Source: Holophagaceae bacterium
GTDB taxonomy: Bacteria; Acidobacteriota; Holophagae; Holophagales; Holophagaceae
DNA: 64,000 bases
Assembly (NCBI GenBank): GCA_021286765.1
Contig: JAJTBS010000001.1
Span: forward strand, 186,001-250,000
Reading direction: 5' to 3'
Each line of letters opens with the position of its first letter. The stretch's first letter is position 1. This document shows, in pieces, positions 25,501-33,223 of the stretch. The notes below the pieces were generated by a model, which was given only the letters and a program-made list of their open reading frames with translations, did no database searches and was not told the origin of the DNA. A program made the position numbers and the translations under genes.

Positions 25501-26698
25501 CTCGAAGCCTCGGCCTCAGCCGGATGGCTCGATGCTGTGGGAGGGGATTTCCACCGACATTACGGAAACCCATGAAGCCCGTCTCCTCCTGGAGGAGAGT
25601 GAGGCCCGCTTCCGGACGGTCAGCGAGGAAAGCCCGGTGGCGCTCTTCCTCCATCGGGGGGGGCGGTTCCTCTACCTCAATCAGGCGGCCCTCAAGCTTC
25701 TGAAGGCCGGATCAGAGTCCGACCTGATTGGACAACCTGTCCTGGAGCGTGTCCACCCCGAGGACCGCGAGCAGGTCCTGGACCGCATCCGGATGGCGTA
25801 CGAGAAGAACGGAGAAGCCCCCCTGCTCGAAGAGCGGCTCGTCGCCCTCGATGGGAGCATCGTGAACGTGGAGGTCCAGGGTCGCGTGGTGACCTATGAC
25901 GGCGGCGCGGCCCTGCTGGTCTTCGCTCAGGACGTCACGGCACGGAAGCAGGCGGAGGTGGCGGAGCTCAGGGCCCAGAAGGCTGAAAGTCTGGTCCTGA
26001 TGGCGGGCAGCATCGCCCATGACTTCAACAACATCTTCCAGGGGGTGCTGGGCTTCATCGAGGTCGCCAAGATGAGGGCCGCGCAGAACCCGGAAATCCG
26101 CCAGATGCTCGGCAAGGCCGAGGGCTCGCTGCGCAAGGCCATTGGTCTCTCCTGGAAAATGCTAGATTTCTCGGGTCGGGCCCTGGTGAAGCCCGAGCGG
26201 CTGGACCTGGAAGCCTGGCTGCCCGCCTTCGCGGCGACCCTACAATTGGACCTTCCAGGCACCTTGGCCCTGGATGTGGCCTGCGAGCCCACCCCGTTCA
26301 TCCTGGGCGACCGGGCCCGCCTTGAGGAAGTCCTGCAGGCCCTGGTGGCCAATGCCCAGGAGGCGGCCGAACCCTTGGCGGGGCGGGTCCACCTGCGGCT
26401 CTGCACTGATTTTGGAGCCGACCAGTCTGACCCAGCCTCGCCCGGCATCTGGCCCCTGGCGCGGCCAGCGGTACCCGCCACCGTATGCCTGGAGGTCGCG
26501 GACGAGGGGCCCGGGGTTCCGGCCATGAACCTGGAGCGGATCTGCGATCCCTTCTTCACCACGCGAGAGCTGGGGCGGGGCCTGGGCCTGGCTTCGGTGA
26601 TGGGCATCCTCCAGGCTCACCACGCCGGCCTGCACATCCTCAACGGAGCGCAGGGCGGCCTGGTTGTCCGTATGCACTTCCCGCCGGGCGGGGCATGA
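22589..26698 (+). CDS. CHASE-domain sensor histidine kinase with six PAS domains
   Basis: A 1369-residue membrane sensor. A first helix (about 20-40) and a second (about 325-345) flank a periplasmic CHASE domain (LPMAYPGVQGFSFVEWIPRP; later VTSGPLVLYQDARG). Six cytoplasmic PAS units follow in series, each opened by an SEA/SEQ-type linker (for example SEAQFRALFERAPFGMAI and SEARFRTVSEESPVALFL); the third and fourth resemble PAS_3. The kinase core has His1144 in AGSIAHDFNNIFQGVLG and G boxes VADEGPGVPAMN and LGRGLGLASVM. There is no receiver, so a separate regulator is needed. The GTG at 22589 is the only start that keeps the first helix, but its ribosome site is poor. It follows carB by 93 bases. 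Confidence 0.9.
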   Translation: MDSPASAPAAAIARPLRSPWPWVGLCLTLLMTTGVWLAVRKVERSRLQSLKQSQASALAHLVEGRMVDLEQALRGASGYLGRGPLPTRSEWRAYVERLDLPMAYPGVQGFSFVEWIPRPDLPDHLRRVRREGFPDYAVVPGGSAGPLAEGASTILYLEPMNAENQHAFGKDMLEDATRRQAMLQARDTGLVVTSGPLVLYQDARGKAQPGVVLYGPVFREGQPVTTVAERRAALRGWATIPLRMDDFIRSILTQSQPQAELKLFDSGEGAGNQLYGSDPSHPDAGMATRWTLNVPGRTWVARIEPSPDFHRHVGHPRHWQFLLAGLIISLLVFTLLIFQTGAEARAKLLARLRSEELLASEAQFRALFERAPFGMAIVDSATGRFLSVNGQLGHILGYPPEEILARDFQSFTHPDHLASDLASVRDLASGAVPVIHKEKRYLHRDGHDVWARLSMVKLPVLPGEPARHLSIAEDINDLRQSTRALQDSEQKFRTLFDLSPDPITLSRLSDGEVLLVNQAWCDLTGFRPEEVMGRRANDLGAWSRHEARSALMEELREGSQVAPREGVFQCRDGSLCQLLVTARVVHLEGEAYALIVAKDVTSRAKALQDLKDSEARWQFALEGAGDGVWDWTEGAESLFVSARYKEMLGYGAAENPSFTFTSWVEMIHPEDRDRVMGHVEDYLQGRSGLYQAEYRVRCKNGDFIWVLARGMASARNADGRPTRMIGTHSDITQRKLTEEALRAREADLALAQELGDFGSWRVVFDGEGEAWSVSDGLRRLYGYGPGHPITMQTGFEVMHPEDRAFVQAAWEAAMAGTGPCHWEHRTVIGDDIRWLSVRVLFRFNEEGRLKEATGIVQDITRKRVAEEALRLSEARLRILGDQLPDSFLYQFSSRPGEAPRFIYLSAGVEPLCGLKAEEVVRDPALLFSQVDPAMLPTYLEAEAISGRDLTPFAMDLRLRHMDGRWRWFRVRSKPRPQPDGSMLWEGISTDITETHEARLLLEESEARFRTVSEESPVALFLHRGGRFLYLNQAALKLLKAGSESDLIGQPVLERVHPEDREQVLDRIRMAYEKNGEAPLLEERLVALDGSIVNVEVQGRVVTYDGGAALLVFAQDVTARKQAEVAELRAQKAESLVLMAGSIAHDFNNIFQGVLGFIEVAKMRAAQNPEIRQMLGKAEGSLRKAIGLSWKMLDFSGRALVKPERLDLEAWLPAFAATLQLDLPGTLALDVACEPTPFILGDRARLEEVLQALVANAQEAAEPLAGRVHLRLCTDFGADQSDPASPGIWPLARPAVPATVCLEVADEGPGVPAMNLERICDPFFTTRELGRGLGLASVMGILQAHHAGLHILNGAQGGLVVRMHFPPGGA

Positions 26699-26743
26699 TT
26701 GTCACAGCAGGTGGGCCCTGGACATCCCACACGCGGAGTGACC

Positions 26744-27151
26744 ATGGCCCAGAACATTCAGCAGACGATCACCGCCTTCCTTGAGGCTGGTCCCTTCGCC
26801 GTGGTAGGCGCCAGCGTCGACCGTGCCAAGTACGGCAACAAGGTGCTGCGCTGCTACCAGCAGCATGGGCGGGAGGTCTTCCCCATCAACGCCCGCGCCG
26901 AGGAGGTGGAGGGCCTGAAGGCCTATCCCTCGCTGGCGGCCCTGCCCGTACCCGTGAAGGCGATCTCGGTCATCACGCCGTCCGCCATCACGGAGCAGGT
27001 GGTCCGCGACGCCGCCGCGGCTGGCGTAACGCACATCTGGATGCAGCCCGGCGCTGAGAGCGAGGAGGCCATCCGCTCGGCGGAGGCATCAGGCATGGCC
27101 GTGATCGCGGGTGGACCCTGCCTGCTGGTGGTGCTGGGCTACCACGAGTGA
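26744..27151 (+). CDS. CoA-binding domain protein (YccU type)
   Basis: A single Rossmann-fold CoA-binding domain, 135 residues, as in YccU and the N-terminal part of succinyl-CoA and acyl-CoA synthetases. It begins AEAGPFAVVGAS-like (EAGPFAVVGASVDRAKYGNK), has FPINARAEEVEG and KAISVITPSA in the middle, and ends GMAVIAGGPCLLVVLGYHE. Stand-alone members bind CoA or acyl-CoA; the biological role is open. GCGGAGTG precedes ATG 26744. It lies just after the CHASE kinase and closes with a long hairpin that includes its last codons. Confidence 0.85.
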   Translation: MAQNIQQTITAFLEAGPFAVVGASVDRAKYGNKVLRCYQQHGREVFPINARAEEVEGLKAYPSLAALPVPVKAISVITPSAITEQVVRDAAAAGVTHIWMQPGAESEEAIRSAEASGMAVIAGGPCLLVVLGYHE

Positions 27152-27178
27152 GGCCGCTTTCGCGGCCTCACTCGTGGT
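27141..27178. terminator. Long perfect hairpin ending the CoA-binding gene
   Basis: A perfect 17-base-pair stem (27141-27157 with 27162-27178) with a TTTC loop begins inside the last codons of the CoA-binding gene, spanning its stop. It can act for that gene and for the convergent gene(s) ending at 27196/27239. A modest T/C-rich stretch follows on the plus strand. Confidence 0.75.
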
Positions 27179-27195
27179 CTCTTCTGGGGGGCGTC

Positions 27196-27387
27196 TTACG
27201 CCAGGCCCAGGCTGCGCCGCACTTCCAGCCGGTGCTCCTCATGCGCCTGCACCACCTTCGGGACCTCGTTCCGCCACAGCCTGGAAAAATCGGCGAAGGA
27301 GATGATCGGCTTCGCTTCTTCGCCAGGGATCGAGCGTTCGGTTGAGTCCTGCGAGCACGTCTCGCGGGAAGTAGGCTTGGCGGTCAT
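27196..27387 (-). CDS. Out-of-frame 3' extension or small overlapping gene (63 residues)
   Basis: A minus-strand frame overlapping the 3' end of the zeta-like kinase by 149 bases in the +1 frame. Its second half (KPIISFADFSRLWRNEVPKV, then HEEHRLEVRRSLGLA) uses almost only G/C-ending codons like neighbouring genes, while the kinase frame over the same bases uses CGA, AGA, GGT and GCA, rare here. There is no Shine-Dalgarno before its ATG at 27387. The best reading is that it is the real C-terminus of the kinase, separated by a one-base indel near 27315-27330 (mutation or sequence error); an independent overlapping gene is less likely. Confidence 0.5.
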   Translation of the reverse strand: MTAKPTSRETCSQDSTERSIPGEEAKPIISFADFSRLWRNEVPKVVQAHEEHRLEVRRSLGLA

Positions 27388-28210
27388 GGTTGGGATTCCT
27401 CAGAAGAGAAAGGTAAGCGGTTTGCAGCAGGTAGGCAACCACGGAATCCGCGGGCTTCGGCCTCGCCCGCACGCTGGCGAGGGCATCCTGGCCCTCGGTC
27501 ATGCGGCCCGGGCCTTCTTCATCCACTCGGACGTGGTAGAGCTGCAGGCTGCGGCCCACCCGCGGCGCCAGGCCCAGGAAGGTGAAGGGAGCCCAGGCGT
27601 GGGCGCGGGCCATGCGGTCCAGGGGCACGTAGCGGCCCTCGCGCTCGGAGCGGGCCAGCATGGCCCGGAGCGACCCCTCGGGGTCGCGATCGGTGTAGGC
27701 CAGGTGGACCTCGCTGCAGCCGGCGCGCCGGATGCGGCCCAGCAGGAAGGCCACGCCCTCGGGCTCGGTGTGGGGCGCATCGAAGACGGCCCCGAAGGCG
27801 GGGCCCAGCGCCAGGGCTCCCGTGGTCTTCCCCGTGGCCTGGCCGCCCATGAAGATGATCACCGGCTCCCGGCGGGCCAGGGCCAGGGCCCGGTCGCGCA
27901 GGCGCTTGCCCAAGGCGTTGAGGTGTACTGAGGCACGCCCGGCCGGGTCCTCCAGGGCCTCGTAGCCTTGGGTGGGGTTGTGCCGCAGGCTGGGAAGCAG
28001 GGTCGCCAGCACGTCGCCGTTCACCAGCTGGCCCTCCAGGGTCCCCGGGAAGGCGGCGTAGTCGTCCAGGGCGCGGTCCGCGTGGCGGGCCAGATGCGCG
28101 GCCTCCTGTTCCAGGGCCTCGCGCAGCCCTTGGCGCTCGGCCTCGCCCAGCTCCCAGTAGGAGCGGCGCTCATGCCAGGCCACCTGCTGCCAGCTTGTCT
28201 CGGGAACCAT
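27239..28210 (-). CDS. Zeta-toxin-like P-loop kinase (probable 3' frameshift)
   Basis: A 323-residue P-loop protein. Walker A is GGQATGKT (residues 122-129, Lys128) after IIFM; the later AYTDRDPEGSLRAMLARSER and GRYVPLDRMARAH resemble the substrate/Arg region of zeta-toxin kinases, which phosphorylate UDP-sugars or other small molecules. The 120-residue N-terminal helical part is not one I recognise. No antitoxin gene is adjacent, so a toxin role is unsupported; it may be a metabolite kinase. Codon use deteriorates over the last 30 or so residues, where another frame takes over. The ATG at 28210 has no good ribosome site; the true start may be a GTG a few codons later. Confidence 0.7.
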   Translation of the reverse strand: MVPETSWQQVAWHERRSYWELGEAERQGLREALEQEAAHLARHADRALDDYAAFPGTLEGQLVNGDVLATLLPSLRHNPTQGYEALEDPAGRASVHLNALGKRLRDRALALARREPVIIFMGGQATGKTTGALALGPAFGAVFDAPHTEPEGVAFLLGRIRRAGCSEVHLAYTDRDPEGSLRAMLARSEREGRYVPLDRMARAHAWAPFTFLGLAPRVGRSLQLYHVRVDEEGPGRMTEGQDALASVRARPKPADSVVAYLLQTAYLSLLRNPNHDRQAYFPRDVLAGLNRTLDPWRRSEADHLLRRFFQAVAERGPEGGAGA

Positions 28211-28241
28211 CGGGACACAGTACTCGATTTATGCTGAAGGC

Positions 28242-29144
28242 ATGCTGACCGTGCCGCGCGTCCTCCTCTTCCCCGGCCAGGGCACCGAGGCCGTGGGCAT
28301 GTGCGCCGGCTGGGACACCCAGCCCCTCTGGGTGGACGCCCTCGCCGCCGCCGAAGCGCACACGGGCTACCCCCTGCGGCGGCTCATGGCGGAGGGGCCC
28401 CTGGAGGCCCTGCGGTTCCAGCGCCATGCCCCCTGCGCGGTGCTGGCTCATTCCGTGGGCCTGTTCCGGGCCTGGCGACAGGCGGGCCTGCCCCTGCCCA
28501 AGGCGGCGACAGGCCACAGCATGGGCTTCTACTCGGCGCTGGTGGCGGCGGAGGTCATCCCGCTTGAGGCCGCCCTGGACCTGCTGGACACGGTGGAGGG
28601 GCTGAGCGAGGCGGCCTTCGCCGGGCGCCCCATGGGCATGGCCTTCATCATCGGCGTCCCGGAGATGGACGTGCGCCAGGCCCTCCTGGGCCATCCCGGC
28701 CTGGCCCTGTCGAACCGCAACGGTCAGGCCCAGTTCACCGTCTCGGGCCCGGTGGACGCCCTGGAATCCCTGGTGGCGACCCTGCAGCCCTCGGCCTTCA
28801 AAGTGGGCCTGCTGCCGGTGAAGCACCCGCTGCATGGCCCGCACATGGCGACCCTGCTTCCGGCCATCGCCCGGCGCATGGCGGCCGTGGTGCCTTCGGA
28901 CCCAGCTTTTCCGCTCCTCTCCCACTTCGATGGGCGGCTGCTCGGGACGGGTGGGGAGGCCTGGGACGATGGACTGGCTTCGGTGGCGCTGCCCGTGGAC
29001 TGGCTGGCCGTGGTGGCGCGCCTGGAGGCCCTGGGCCACCCCCTCGCGGAATGCGGGCATGGGAGCCAACTGGCCGGGCTCACCCGCTGGGCCAACCGCA
29101 GCCTCCAGGTGGGGAGCCTCCAGCGCCCGCCCCAGCAGGCCTGA
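28242..29144 (+). CDS. FabD-like acyltransferase (malonyl/acyl-CoA:ACP transacylase family)
   Basis: A 300-residue acyltransferase. It has the oxyanion Gln in LLFPGQGTEA, the nucleophile in ATGHSMGFYSAL, NRNGQAQFTVSG as in FabD, and a catalytic His in VKHPLHGPHM. Members transfer malonyl or other acyl groups from CoA to a carrier protein. It is not among fatty-acid genes: it lies 31 bases from the divergent zeta-like kinase and upstream of an HD-GYP gene, so it is probably a second copy with a special substrate rather than housekeeping FabD. TGAAGG precedes ATG 28242. Confidence 0.85.
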   Translation: MLTVPRVLLFPGQGTEAVGMCAGWDTQPLWVDALAAAEAHTGYPLRRLMAEGPLEALRFQRHAPCAVLAHSVGLFRAWRQAGLPLPKAATGHSMGFYSALVAAEVIPLEAALDLLDTVEGLSEAAFAGRPMGMAFIIGVPEMDVRQALLGHPGLALSNRNGQAQFTVSGPVDALESLVATLQPSAFKVGLLPVKHPLHGPHMATLLPAIARRMAAVVPSDPAFPLLSHFDGRLLGTGGEAWDDGLASVALPVDWLAVVARLEALGHPLAECGHGSQLAGLTRWANRSLQVGSLQRPPQQA

Positions 29145-29263
29145 TTCCTTTGAGGATGCCTCGGTAAAAGACGCTCCCGGGATTGCCTGATTCGCTGGAT
29201 CGTCCCCCCAGGGCTCTGCCATGATTGGGGTTCCCGCCCACCCCGACCAGGATTCCCATTCCC

Positions 29264-31078
29264 ATGGCCATGCCCACCTTGATTCTCGGAGAGGCCCTCG
29301 CCAACCGGTGTTCCCAGGTCCTCTACCGGTGCCTGGAGGAAGTGGGCAGCACCAAGGGGGCGCTCTACCTGCGGTCGCCCGAGCAGGGTTCCTTCGAGGT
29401 GGTGAGCTTCTACGGCTGGCCCCGGGGCACCCGCCCGCCCGTTTCCATTCCCGAGGGGCACCCGCTGCTGGTGCACACGCAGCGTGTGCGCCGGGCTTTT
29501 GTCGTGAATGATGCCTCCGAGTCCCCGGAACTGGCGGCGTTCGGCCAGGGGGGCGAGTGGCCCCGGTACCTCATCACGCCCGTCTACCTCGCGGGGGACT
29601 GGGTCGGGCTGCTGATTCAGCGCGACCGCATCAAGGGCGGCACCTTCGATGTGGAACGGGACGAGCCCCCGACGCTTGGCATCTGTGGAGACCTGGTGCA
29701 GGCCCTGCGGGAATTCCGCCTCTATGGCACCACCCCCCGGCCAGACCAGGTGCCGCTTTCGGTGCATGTGCCCGATCCTCCCGCGGCGCCAGCCGCAGGC
29801 CCGGCGCCGGTACCGGAAGGCCTGCCCACGGCCTCCGCCATCATCGACGAAGTGGCCCCCGTGGCCGAGCGGCTGCTGCCGCCCGTGGTCGCCCCTGCGT
29901 CGCCCGTGCGTGCCCCAGGCGTCTTCGTGGCTGCCAGTGGCCCCCCGGCCCAGGAGCGCATGTACGGGTTCGCTGGCGGGCAGGATGGCTATGCGGCCCT
30001 GCCCTGGGAGGCCGACCGCACGCTCAGTGGCTGGGTGGCGCCGCCGCCGCCCAATCCTGAGCGCAAGCGTGGGATGGTGCCGCCGGAGCAGAGGGCCTTC
30101 TTCTGGGAGATCGCCGGCCTGCTCAGCCAGATCCTCTCGGCTTCGGCCGTGGCGCTCTGGATCGAGGACCCCGAGGAGATCCGCCCGATCCTCGCCTACA
30201 GCACGCTGCCCCTGTCTCCGGACCTGCAGCAGCAGATCCTCGCCCACGCGACCTTCCACCTCCCGGCGGTGCGGGAGCAGGACCTGCGCCTCATCACCCG
30301 CGTGGACATGGTCGAATCCCCGCAGATCGACGGGGCCTTCGCCACCTACATGCCGCTGCTGCTGAACGAGACGCTGCAGGGCCACGATCTGCTGCTGGTC
30401 TTCCGCCAAGAGGACCACTCCTTCTCCATCGCCGAGATCGAGGCCATCCAGAAGCTGGGCCGCATCCTGGGCCTCCACATGCAGGAGGCGCGCCTCCACG
30501 AGCGCTACCACCATGCCTTCCTCTCCGTGAGCCACCGGATCCTGCAGTCCAGCGAAAGCCGGATGCCGACCCTGCGGCCCCACAGCCTGGCCACGGCGCG
30601 CCTGGCCCGGGACCTGGCCCTGAAGCTCGAACTCACCACCGAGGAGGTGGAGGCGGTCAGCATCGGCGCGATCCTCCACGACGTGGGCCTGCTGATGCTG
30701 GATCCGCAGATGCTCGCCAAGCCCGAACTGAACGGCGAGGAGCTGAAGAAGATCCGGAGCCATCCGGAGCTGGCGGCGGTCTTCCTGAAGGACCTGCGCT
30801 TCCCCTTCGATGTGGTGAAGATGATCCGCCACCACCACGAGCGCTGGGACGGCCTCGGCTATCCCGAGGGCTTGCGCGAGACCAGCATTCCCATCGGCAG
30901 CCGCATTATCGGCCTGATCGAAGCCTACGAGGTGATGACCAGTGGCAAGGGCTACCGGCGTCCCAAGGGTCACCGGCAGGTGCTGGAGGAACTGGACAAC
31001 GAGGCCGGCGCCCAGTTCGATCCCAAGGTGGTGGCAGCCTTCCGTGAGCTTCTGACGCGGAAGGGGGACCGGGGGTAG
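29264..31078 (+). CDS. GAF and HD-GYP domain protein (putative c-di-GMP phosphodiesterase)
   Basis: A 604-residue soluble protein. An N-terminal GAF-like domain (about 1-150) and a Pro/Ala-rich linker lead to a second GAF-like region (about 275-410) and a C-terminal HD-GYP domain. HD-GYP features: GAILHDVGLLML (His472-Asp473), IRSHPELAA, MIRHHHERWDGLGYPEGL with the GYP near residue 531, and IGSRIIGLIEAYEVMTS. These predict hydrolysis of cyclic di-GMP to GMP, opposing the GGDEF-hemerythrin enzyme. The ATG at 29264 has AGGA 12 bases upstream; an ATG two codons later is possible. It is followed within 26 bases by the pseudopilin gene. Confidence 0.9.
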   Translation: MAMPTLILGEALANRCSQVLYRCLEEVGSTKGALYLRSPEQGSFEVVSFYGWPRGTRPPVSIPEGHPLLVHTQRVRRAFVVNDASESPELAAFGQGGEWPRYLITPVYLAGDWVGLLIQRDRIKGGTFDVERDEPPTLGICGDLVQALREFRLYGTTPRPDQVPLSVHVPDPPAAPAAGPAPVPEGLPTASAIIDEVAPVAERLLPPVVAPASPVRAPGVFVAASGPPAQERMYGFAGGQDGYAALPWEADRTLSGWVAPPPPNPERKRGMVPPEQRAFFWEIAGLLSQILSASAVALWIEDPEEIRPILAYSTLPLSPDLQQQILAHATFHLPAVREQDLRLITRVDMVESPQIDGAFATYMPLLLNETLQGHDLLLVFRQEDHSFSIAEIEAIQKLGRILGLHMQEARLHERYHHAFLSVSHRILQSSESRMPTLRPHSLATARLARDLALKLELTTEEVEAVSIGAILHDVGLLMLDPQMLAKPELNGEELKKIRSHPELAAVFLKDLRFPFDVVKMIRHHHERWDGLGYPEGLRETSIPIGSRIIGLIEAYEVMTSGKGYRRPKGHRQVLEELDNEAGAQFDPKVVAAFRELLTRKGDRG

Positions 31079-31104
31079 TACCCTTGTCCCCAGGAGTGCC
31101 AGCC

Positions 31105-31629
31105 ATGACCCCCTTCCGATCCCAGCGCGGCTTCACCATGGCCCTGGCGCTGGCGCTGGCAGTGGTGATGGGGATCCTGCTGATGAAGGCGGGCCCCCTG
31201 GTCAGCGCCGAGGTCCAACGCGAGAATGAGGCGGAGCTCATCTTCCGGGGCGAGGCCATCGCCAATGCCTTCAAGCTCTACGCGACCAAGGCCGGCCGCT
31301 ATCCGATGGATCTTGATGAGGTCATGAAGGTGCGTCCCCGCATCCTCCGCCAGAAGTACAAGGACCCCATGACGCCAAGCGGAGAGTGGGAATACATCAC
31401 CCAGGTGCGGCCAGGGGCTTCGGGGAACACGGACGGGCTGCCCATCGTGGGGGTCCGCAGCAAGAGCACCTTGAACAGCATCCGCATGTACCAGAACAAG
31501 ACCCTGGTGCGGGAATGGCAGTTCACGGCGGAGCAGAACCTGCTGGGCATCACCGACGAGATCAGCAAGTCCCGGGGCCTGCCCAAGGCCGGCAATGCCG
31601 CCGAGAAGCCTGCGGCACCCAAGGAATGA
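31105..31629 (+). CDS. Type II secretion/type IV pilus-like pseudopilin lacking Glu5
   Basis: A 174-residue prepilin-like protein. RSQRG|FTMALALALAV is a prepilin peptidase site (after Gly9) followed by a 20-residue hydrophobic helix, and the GEAIANAFKLYATKAGRYPM region matches the pseudopilin head. Position +5 of the mature helix is Leu, not the usual Glu; this occurs in tip-type minor pseudopilins such as GspK. CAGGAGTG precedes ATG 31105. The stop overlaps the next gene's start as ATGA. No other pilus or secretion gene is in the window. Confidence 0.8.
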   Translation: MTPFRSQRGFTMALALALAVVMGILLMKAGPLVSAEVQRENEAELIFRGEAIANAFKLYATKAGRYPMDLDEVMKVRPRILRQKYKDPMTPSGEWEYITQVRPGASGNTDGLPIVGVRSKSTLNSIRMYQNKTLVREWQFTAEQNLLGITDEISKSRGLPKAGNAAEKPAAPKE

Positions 31630-32771
31630 ACGTGGATCTGAGGCCCCTGGCAGCTTTCCTCGCCGCGGCCCTGGCCCTGGGCGCCCAGGATTTCCAGAGC
31701 TGGGCCCGGCAGCTGGAGGCTCGCGGCGTGCGGGTATCCGCCGGGATCTGGGATGCCGGAACGGGCAAGGCCCTGGAGCGGCACCAGGATGGCCTGGCCC
31801 TGGTGCCCGCCAGCGCCACCAAGGTGGTCTCGACCTACGCGCTGCTCAAGACCCTGAAGCCGGACTTCACCCTGGAGACGGAAGTGTGGGGGGATCTGCA
31901 GGATGGCGTGGTGCGGGGGGACCTCACCTTCAAGGGGGATGGCGATCCCCTGCTCACCAGCGAACGCATCTGGCTGCTGGTCCAGTCCCTCCGGAAGCTG
32001 GGCCTGCAGCGGGTCACCGGCGGCATCCGCCTGGATCAGAGCGCTTTCGACGCCCAGCGGGAACCGCAGGGCTGGGAGAACACCACGGCGGACACCCTGC
32101 CGCCGGTCCTGGCGTTGTCCGTGAACTTCAATCGCGACGAGGCGCACAAGCTGGTGCCGGATCCCGAGCGCCAGTCCCGCGAGGTCATCCAGCGCATCCT
32201 CCAGGAGGCCGGCATCGCCGTGGAGGGCCGCGGCGGGGCGCCTGAACTGCCCCCGCGCAAGCTGCTGGGCTGGACCTCCCCGCCGCTGCGGGCCATGGTG
32301 CAGGACATCAACAAGTGGTCGAACAACTTCATGATCGAGATGCTCGTGCGGAAGTACGGCGCAGGCTCCTGGCCCCGGGGCGTGAAGCGGATCCAGGCCT
32401 TCTATCACACGGCCTTCGACCTGGGGCCGGAGGCCATCCAGATCACCGACGGCTCGGGCCTGAGCAAGGAGAACCGCCTGTCCGCCCGGACCCTGGCCAT
32501 CATCCTGCGGGGCGCCTACCACGACTTCGAGGTGGGGCCCGAGTTCGTCTCCTCGCTGAAGGTCATCGGAGGCGAGCCCTGGAAGCTGAAGAAGAAGGAC
32601 GCGAACCTCACGCGGCGCATCCGTGTGAAGACCGGCCACCTGGACCGCGTCGTCAGCCTCGCCGGCTACCTCCAGACCCTGGATGGGCAGGTCCGGGTCT
32701 TTGCCATCCTCCTCAATGGCCCCTGTGGCGACGACGATGTGTGGGATCAGGTCTCCCGATGGGCAAACTAA
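31626..32771 (+). CDS. dacB: D-alanyl-D-alanine carboxypeptidase/endopeptidase (PBP4 type)
   Basis: A periplasmic class C penicillin-binding protein that trims or cuts peptidoglycan cross-links. The three active-site motifs are present: SATK (Ser63-Lys66), SNN (Ser232) and KTG (Lys335). A signal peptide (MNVDLRPLAAFLAAALALGA) precedes the mature chain. At 381 residues it is shorter than E. coli DacB (about 480), because the insertion between SxxK and SxN is reduced. It is coupled to the pseudopilin gene by a 4-base overlap, suggesting wall opening for an envelope-spanning machine; this link is inference. Confidence 0.92.
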   Translation: MNVDLRPLAAFLAAALALGAQDFQSWARQLEARGVRVSAGIWDAGTGKALERHQDGLALVPASATKVVSTYALLKTLKPDFTLETEVWGDLQDGVVRGDLTFKGDGDPLLTSERIWLLVQSLRKLGLQRVTGGIRLDQSAFDAQREPQGWENTTADTLPPVLALSVNFNRDEAHKLVPDPERQSREVIQRILQEAGIAVEGRGGAPELPPRKLLGWTSPPLRAMVQDINKWSNNFMIEMLVRKYGAGSWPRGVKRIQAFYHTAFDLGPEAIQITDGSGLSKENRLSARTLAIILRGAYHDFEVGPEFVSSLKVIGGEPWKLKKKDANLTRRIRVKTGHLDRVVSLAGYLQTLDGQVRVFAILLNGPCGDDDVWDQVSRWAN

Positions 32772-32830
32772 GTGAGTACCCATTGTTGATCCAGAGGTTC
32801 TGCGGGACGATGAGGCGGTAAGGAGTTTCC

Positions 32831-33202
32831 ATGGCCCGCATCGCCATCGTGGATGACAGCCGGCTGGTCCGGGCCTTCGCGGCCGGGGCCCTGCGGGCCA
32901 TGGGCCACGAGACGGTGGAGGTGGAGCCCACCTCCCTCTTCGAGGTCCTGAAGGTGCTCCGGGAAACTCCGATGGATCTGCTCGTGGCGGACTTCCTCAT
33001 GCCCGAATGTCCCGGTGAGAGCTTGGTCCGGGCCTGCCGCGAGGACATGATCCTGCGGGACCTGCCGATCCTGGTCGTGTCTGCCCATCGCGACGACATC
33101 AGCCTGCAGCGCATGCAGCAGATGGGCATCTCGGGGTTCCTGCTGAAGCCCGTGGACGCGCCGACCCTGGTGGCCAAGGTGGCCGAGGCGCTCGGGGACT
33201 GA
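32831..33202 (+). CDS. Single-domain response regulator receiver
   Basis: A 123-residue stand-alone receiver with complete chemistry: IVDDS (Asp8/Asp9), acceptor Asp54 in LVADFLMPECPGE, Ser84 in LVVSAH and Lys106 in FLLKPVD. It has no output domain, so it works by protein contact (as CheY or Spo0F do) or as a phosphate relay. TAAGGAG lies before ATG 32831. No kinase is adjacent; the CHASE kinase at 22589-26698, which has no receiver of its own, is a possible partner by elimination only. Confidence 0.92.
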   Translation: MARIAIVDDSRLVRAFAAGALRAMGHETVEVEPTSLFEVLKVLRETPMDLLVADFLMPECPGESLVRACREDMILRDLPILVVSAHRDDISLQRMQQMGISGFLLKPVDAPTLVAKVAEALGD

Positions 33203-33223
33203 GCGATCCGGAAGGCTGGTGGC

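Noticed and set aside
27239-28210. Toxin-antitoxin module
   Set aside because: The P-loop protein resembles zeta kinases, but no antitoxin gene lies upstream or downstream and the 63-residue frame looks like its own displaced C-terminus.
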